Source: Halisarca cf. caerulea (lineage: Eukaryota > Porifera > Demospongiae > Chondrillida > Halisarcidae). Taken from it: DNA of 64,000 nt. Every line of letters begins with the position of its first letter. Position 1 is the first letter of the stretch. Made by a program: the position numbers and the translations under genes. Positions 59,200-64,000 of this stretch are shown in pieces. The stretch covers positions 396,001 through 460,000 of the forward strand of contig CAUJGJ010000378.1 of assembly GCA_963170055.1 (NCBI GenBank), read 5' to 3'. The notes beneath the pieces are model-generated. The model was not told where the DNA came from. It saw only the letters and a program-made list of their open reading frames with translations, and searched no databases.

Positions 59200-59434
59200 A
59201 TACTGACAGTTCTCCACTTGCCTTGGATTTGCAACCTGAGGGAGTTTATTGTCATCTTTGCACGAGAAATTGGCAAATCGTTACACTACGTTTTTACATC
59301 TACAAGATGGGAAAACAAATGAAAAACTGTAGATGCTTGGTTGTTTGCTCTTAGAATGATCAAACTCTTGTTGAAAGTTTTTGTGACCCCCATATCAGTA
59401 GGAAGAGGCAGGGTCAGAGGGGTGGCAAGGATAG
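59200..59434 (+). pseudogene. Possible LINE 5' relic split by the copia element (left piece)
   Basis: The sequence up to the copia target duplication continues after the element at 63816, where a LINE endonuclease frame is visible. On its own this piece shows no certain coding feature. The link is positional. Confidence 0.35.
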
Positions 59435-59629
59435 TGTTGGAATAGTTATAGATCGCACTCTAACCAGAACATGATTTGTGTTATGTTAACTTTATTCATT
59501 AGTCACATGGACTTTGTAGTGTTACAGTTGTAGTGTTAATTCTAGATTGTTACACGTATTGTAGTTTCTTGATGCTAAATGCTGTGATTTATAGTGAGAA
59601 AGAATCTCGTTGACTCGCTAGTTCCAATA
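59435..59629 (+). repeat. Copia 5' LTR
   Basis: 195 bp beginning TGTTGGAATAG and ending CTAGTTCCAATA. It ends in TA instead of the usual CA, but the inverted TTGGAA/TTCCAA ends are kept. Confidence 0.95.
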
Positions 59630-59650
59630 GGTTATGGGCCAAGTCTACGC
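59630..59650 (+). promoter_or_regulatory. Copia primer-binding site
   Basis: Directly after the LTR is ggttatgggccaagtctacg. From memory this closely resembles the start of the Drosophila copia internal region, whose primer is an internal fragment of initiator tRNA-Met. That homology is established knowledge for copia; its use here is inference. Confidence 0.7.
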
Positions 59651-59730
59651 TACCGCTGCGCCCTAGAGAGTTGTTTTTTGTTGTTTGCATCTTATTCGTT
59701 CTCATCGTGGAGTTTTATTGTGTGCAAGTA

Positions 59731-62700
59731 ATGGCGGAATCAAGCAAGTCCGTTTCGATTGTTCCTCTGAAAGGATCTAACTATCCTACGTGGAAACTAC
59801 AGTGCCGCATGGTTCTGATGAAGGAAGGACTCTGGTCGATCGTCAATGACACCGAACAAGCTCCAGGAGGCGAAGATCAAGAGAAACTCGCGAAGTTCGC
59901 TGCTCGCAAGGATCGAGCGTTGGCGCTCATCGTTCTGTCAGTTGAGCCTACGTTGCTGTACTTACTTGGGGACCCAGATGATCCAGTTGCTGTCTGGAAG
60001 AAACTGTCTGATCAGTTCCAGAAGAAAACCTGGGCAAATAAGCTACAGTTACGAAAAAGGCTGTATTCACTAAAACTGAGAGAAGGAGATTCAGTACAAG
60101 AGCACGTTCGAAAGCTAACAGAAATCTTTGACGAACTTGCAGTGATCGGCAGTCCAGTTGAAGAGGAGGACAGGGTTGTTCATTTGTTGGCAAGTTTACC
60201 CGATTCGTACAGTGTGCTTGTTACAGCTCTAGAAGCTAACTCTGAAGTTCCAAAGATGGAAGTGGTCACAGAGCGTCTTTTGCATGAGGAGAGGAAGCTG
60301 AAAGAGAAGGACAGTCATGGAAGCAGTTCTTCTAAGGCCCTATCTGTCTCTCGTTCAAAGAAGACAATACCCAAGTGCTTTCATTGTGGTAAACCAGGTC
60401 ATCTCAAGAAGCATTGTCGATTCTTAGCTACTGATCATGACAGTGGGAAATTCAAACAGGGCAAAAGCAGTGTATCAGATACAAACAAGGCATCAGTTGG
60501 ACGTCATACTGAGAATGAGAGTGAGGTGCTTGTTGTTGAGCAAGTACTTCAAGCTGGTGTCGGTGGAAACTGGATCGTGGATTCCGGTGCAACTTGTCAA
60601 ATGTGCTGCAATGAGAAGTTGTTCTCTGAACTACACCCGTTGGAGAAGCAAACAGACATAACGCTTGGAGATGGACACACACTACAAGCGACTGGACAAG
60701 GAATCGTGCCTCTGATGATGAATCTTCCTGATGGAAGCTCCTGCAAGTGTAACCTTGTTGATGTATTACTCGTGCCATCGTTGACATACAATCTGCTGAG
60801 TGTGTCAAAGGCAGCAGAAAGAGGAAAGGAAACCAAGTTTGACCAGGATGGCTGCAGAATAGCTGATGGAAGTGGACGTGTCATTGCTACAGCTCAACGA
60901 CGTGGAAGTCTGTACCACTTGGACTGCAAAACTGCAGAACAAGTTGCCATCACGCATCAGTCATCGAAGCAAACCACTCTGTGGCATCGACGTCTTGGTC
61001 ATCTCGCGGGACAGGGATTACGCAAGCTATCTCAAGATGGACTTGTTCGTGGTCTCAATTGCACATTGCCGGATAAGATTGATTTTTGTGAGTCGTGTGT
61101 AAACGGGAAACAGAAGAGATCTCCATTCAAGTCGGAGAAGAGCCACTCAACCATGCCACTTGAACTTGTTCATAGTGATGTTTGTGGCAAGATGAATTCA
61201 CCATCGTTAGGCGGAGGTGAGTATTTTCTGACGTTTATTGATGACTACACACACTACACATGGGTGTACATCCTAAAGCACAAGAGTGAGGTCTTTAGCA
61301 AGTTCCAGAAGTGGAAAGCACTCGTGGAGAATGCCAGTGGACAAAAGCTGAAGACTTTACGCACTGACAGAGGCGGTGAATACACATCTACAGAATTTGA
61401 AGAGTTCCTTCAGTCAGCTGGAGTACGTCACGAACTGACGGTACCAAAGACACCTGAGCAAAATGGAGTGGCTGAGAGGATGAACAGGACCCTAGTCGAG
61501 AGTGTGCGATCAATGCTTGTTGATGCAAGTTTGCCTCACAAATTCTGGGCTGAGGCTTTGTCTACAGCTGTTTATCTCCGAAACCGTAGCCCAACAAAAG
61601 CGGTTGACGGTATGACTCCATTTGAAGCATGGACGGGAAAGAAACCATCAGTTTCGCATCTTCGCGTTTTTGGGTGCAAGGCTTTTGCACACGTTCCGAA
61701 GGATGAAAGAGGGAAGCTTGACTCCAAAGCAAAGAAGTGTATTCTGGTAGGCTATGGCGAGGAGACAAAGGGGTATCGACTCTATGACCCTCTTAAGAAA
61801 AGGATCTGTTTCAGTCGAGACGTATGCTTCAAGGAAAACGAGCATGGCTTTGAGGACGAAGTCACTCATTCAGGACAGCAGTATGTCGAGTTGGACCTTT
61901 GGAGTGAGGATGATGCAAATCCTGATCCAGTAGTTACCGATGAAGCCCCTGTACTACCACCTCCAGAACAGCCTCCAGTTCGACGGTCTGAAAGAGAAAG
62001 GCGGTTTCCTGACTACTACGGAGTCAGGATCTATCTCAGCAAAACGGAGCCCTCTACAGTGGAAGAGGTACTAAGTACTCCCGAGAAGGACTGTTGGCTT
62101 GAAGCAATGGAAAAAGAAATGACATCTCTGCAGAATAATGATGTCTGGGAGCTGGTTGATTTACCAGAGGATCGTAAGCCAGTTGGTAGCAAGTGGGTTT
62201 TCAAGGCGAAAACCAATGCTGATGGTCACATTGAACGATACAAGGCAAGACTGGTTGCTCAAGGCTACTCACAGAAGTTTGGCACAGACTACGATGAGAC
62301 GTTCTCTCCTGTGGTGAGATTGGAGTCTGTTCGTACCCTCATTGCAATGTCTGTTCAACAGGGTCTGCAGCTGCATCAAGTAGATGTCACAACAGCCTTC
62401 CTCAATGGTGAGCTCGAGGAGGAAGTGTACATGAGACAACCTGAAGGATTTGTCATTCCCGGCAAAGAGCATCTGGTGTGCAAATTGACGAAAAGTATCT
62501 ATGGCTTGAAGCAGTCTCCGCGTTACTGGAATGCTGCTCTTCACAATCACCTGAAGAAGTTGGGATTCATCCAAACAACTACTGACCCATGTGTCTACAG
62601 ATCTTCAGGAGGAGAACCAGTCTACCTAGGTGTCTATGTGGATGACATCATTATTGCTGCACGAAGTGACAAGAAGCTAGCTGAAGTGAAGAAAGAGCTT

Positions 62701-63607
62701 GCCTTGTGTTTCGACATCAAGGATTTGGGAAAACTTCCATCATTGTCTTGGTATGAAGATCGTGCAGGATGACACAACTGGTACCGTTTGGATTGGACAG
62801 CCAGCATACACCGAAGCACTACTGAAGAAATTTGAAATGGATCAAGCCAAAGTCAGTGCTACTCCGGTTGATTCAAGCAACAAGCTTGTGAAAGCCTCAG
62901 AAGGTGATAATGCGTTTGACCAACACATGTATCAATCTGCAGTTGGAAGCTTATTGTACCTTTCTGTTGCTACAAGACCCGACATTGCGTATGCAGTCAG
63001 TAATGTAGCGAAGTTCTCTGCAAACCCTACTACTCAACACTGGACCGCAGTAAAGAGAATCAGGAGATACCTGAGAGGTACAACCAATCTTGGTCTCGTA
63101 TTTACTCCGCAAGGGAAATGTGATTGCGTGGGATTTTCTGATGCTGACTGGGCTGGTGATCTTGACGACAGGAAGTCCACATCCAGATATGTTTTCCAGA
63201 TTGGTGGAAGCGCTGTAAGCTGGAGGAGCAAGAAGCAACCAACTGTTGCTCTCTCAACGGCAGAAGCAGAGTATGTGGCGTTGGCTTGTGCAACTCAAGA
63301 AGCCGTATGGCTACGACAGCTCACTACAGAGATAAATGGCAAACCCCTAGCTGAATCAACGGTCATCTTCGAGGATAACCAGTCGGCAATCGCTATGACA
63401 AAGAATCCACAGTTTCATGGCAGGTCAAAGCACATCGCAATAAAATATCACTTCATCAGAGACAAAGTGATCGATGGAGCAATCAAAGTCCAGTATTGTC
63501 CTACAACTGAGATGATTGCTGATATGTTAACAAAGGGATTGCCTACGAATACGTTCACGAAACTACGCAAGATGATTGGACTTGACACTTGTTCTGGCAG
63601 CGAGTGA
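59731..63607 (+). CDS. Copia gag-pol polyprotein, one frameshift
   Basis: Starts at the ATG at 59731 (MAESSKSVS); the frame upstream has only a non-ATG start. Domains in order: gag (UBN2-like, KLQLRKRLYSLKLREGDSV), zinc knuckle CFHCGKPGHLKKHC (near residue 215), aspartic protease WIVDSGATCQM (near 283), integrase with HRRLGHL...CESCVNGK zinc motif and core residues in VHSDVCG, LRTDRGGEY and PEQNGVAER (near 410-590), reverse transcriptase with HQVDVTTAFLNGELEEEVYM and YVDD (near 970), RNase H with FSDADWAGD, STAEAEYVAL and EDNQSA. A one-base insertion near 62735 shifts the frame just after YVDD: the first frame stops at 62770-62772 and the RNase H part continues in another frame to 63607. Gag makes the particle; pol copies and integrates the element. 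Confidence 0.96.
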
Positions 63608-63614
63608 GGAGGAG
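63605..63614 (+). promoter_or_regulatory. Copia polypurine tract
   Basis: The sequence gaggaggag just before the 3' LTR overlaps the end of the coding frame and is positioned to prime plus-strand synthesis. Confidence 0.75.
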
Positions 63615-63810
63615 TGTAGGAATAGTTATAGATCGCACTCTAACCAGAACATGATTTGTGTTATGTTAACTTTATTCATTAGTCACATGGACTTTGTAGT
63701 GTTACAGTTGTAGTGTTAATTCTAGATTGTTACCACGTGTTGTAGTTTCTTGATGCTAAATGCTGTGATTTATAGTGAGAAAGAATCTCGTTGACTCGCT
63801 AGTTCCAATA
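63615..63810 (+). repeat. Copia 3' LTR
   Basis: 196 bp, starting TGTAGGAATAG. It differs from the 5' LTR by T to A at position 4, one inserted C and one A/G change near the middle. Confidence 0.95.
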
Positions 63811-63815
63811 GATAG

Positions 63816-64000
63816 TTCTTTGGGAGGTGTGAACAGATAACTTTATCTTTTGATTAGGGAGCTCAAACGTTATGAAATATCAATCATTCAAGAAGCAAAA
63901 TGGTTCGGAAAGGAAGTGTGGCTGGCTACAGAAGGGTTTGTGTTCCTACATTCTGGTAGACCCCTACCAGCTAATGGTGAAGAGGCAGCATGAAATGAAG
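63816..64000 (+). pseudogene. LINE AP-endonuclease relic at the window end
   Basis: The frame from about 63862 reads ELKRYEISIIQEAKWFGKEV then WLATEGFVFLHSGRPLPANG and hits a stop at 63990-63992. The order (R)Y.I.I..E.KWFG...FLHSGRPLP(A/E)NG matches the N-terminal AP-endonuclease domain of many animal LINEs. A TAA also lies 10 codons upstream. It continues beyond the window. Confidence 0.8.

Larger units (their letters stand above)
59435..63810 (+). mobile_element. Complete Ty1/copia LTR retrotransposon
   Basis: A 4,376-bp element with LTRs at both ends, the 5-bp target duplication GATAG (59430-59434 and 63811-63815), a copia-type primer-binding site, a purine tract before the 3' LTR and one gag-pol frame. 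The LTRs differ at about three positions in 195, so the insertion is fairly recent. A single frameshift in pol (near 62735) would disable it, unless it is an assembly error. Confidence 0.97.

Overview
The window looks like animal nuclear DNA. It is AT-rich, packed with transposable elements and microsatellites, and its few multi-exon genes have short GT-AG introns (mostly about 70-120 bp, a few 400-535 bp). The mix of a Helitron, an animal-type EnSpm/CACTA element, copia and LINE relics with PD-(D/E)XK-like C-termini, plus a decayed RTX-repeat gene family, suggests an early-branching invertebrate. A sponge is my best guess, but this is an inference and nothing in the window is diagnostic of the species.

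Layout. 1-3.7 kb: a long-inverted-repeat (foldback) element with a near-perfect hairpin at one end and a smaller inverted-repeat element nested inside. 3.8-9.3 kb: a Helitron with an uninterrupted 1,557-codon Rep/helicase on the minus strand. 9.3-17 kb: no genes; a 32-36 bp minisatellite, several CA/TG microsatellites, old dispersed repeats and one LINE 3' relic. 17.3-24.2 kb: three tandem copies of a minus-strand LINE reverse transcriptase fragment with a common flanking block. 24.5-25.1 kb: another LINE relic. 28.0-28.5 kb: a small secreted C2-domain gene, the only likely ordinary host gene. 29.9-33.8 kb and 55.4-58.9 kb: two copies of one segmental duplication. 34.8-43.5 kb and 54.5-55.4 kb: fragments of an RTX (GGxGxDxLx) calcium-binding repeat gene family, minus strand, full of frameshifts.

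The highlight is a nested 10.8 kb EnSpm/CACTA-type DNA transposon at 43524-54360. It starts CACTG, has 27-bp terminal inverted repeats and a perfect 3-bp target duplication (CTA), and sits inside the RTX-family gene. It carries three multi-exon minus-strand genes: a tnp2-type transposase with two in-frame stops, an accessory coiled-coil/acidic protein whose five predicted exons join in phase, and an apparently complete protein kinase with all catalytic motifs. It also holds two arrays of a 50-bp minisatellite and a small TA-flanked MITE in a transposase intron. A kinase as transposon cargo is the most unusual system here.

At the right end a complete copia element (59435-63810; 195/196-bp LTRs, 5-bp duplication GATAG, one frameshift in pol) is inserted in a degenerate LINE 5' region. 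Paralogy gives unusually clean insertion histories: the LINE piece at 57698-58509 has a 9-bp target duplication, and its empty site is preserved in the other duplication copy near 33.3 kb.
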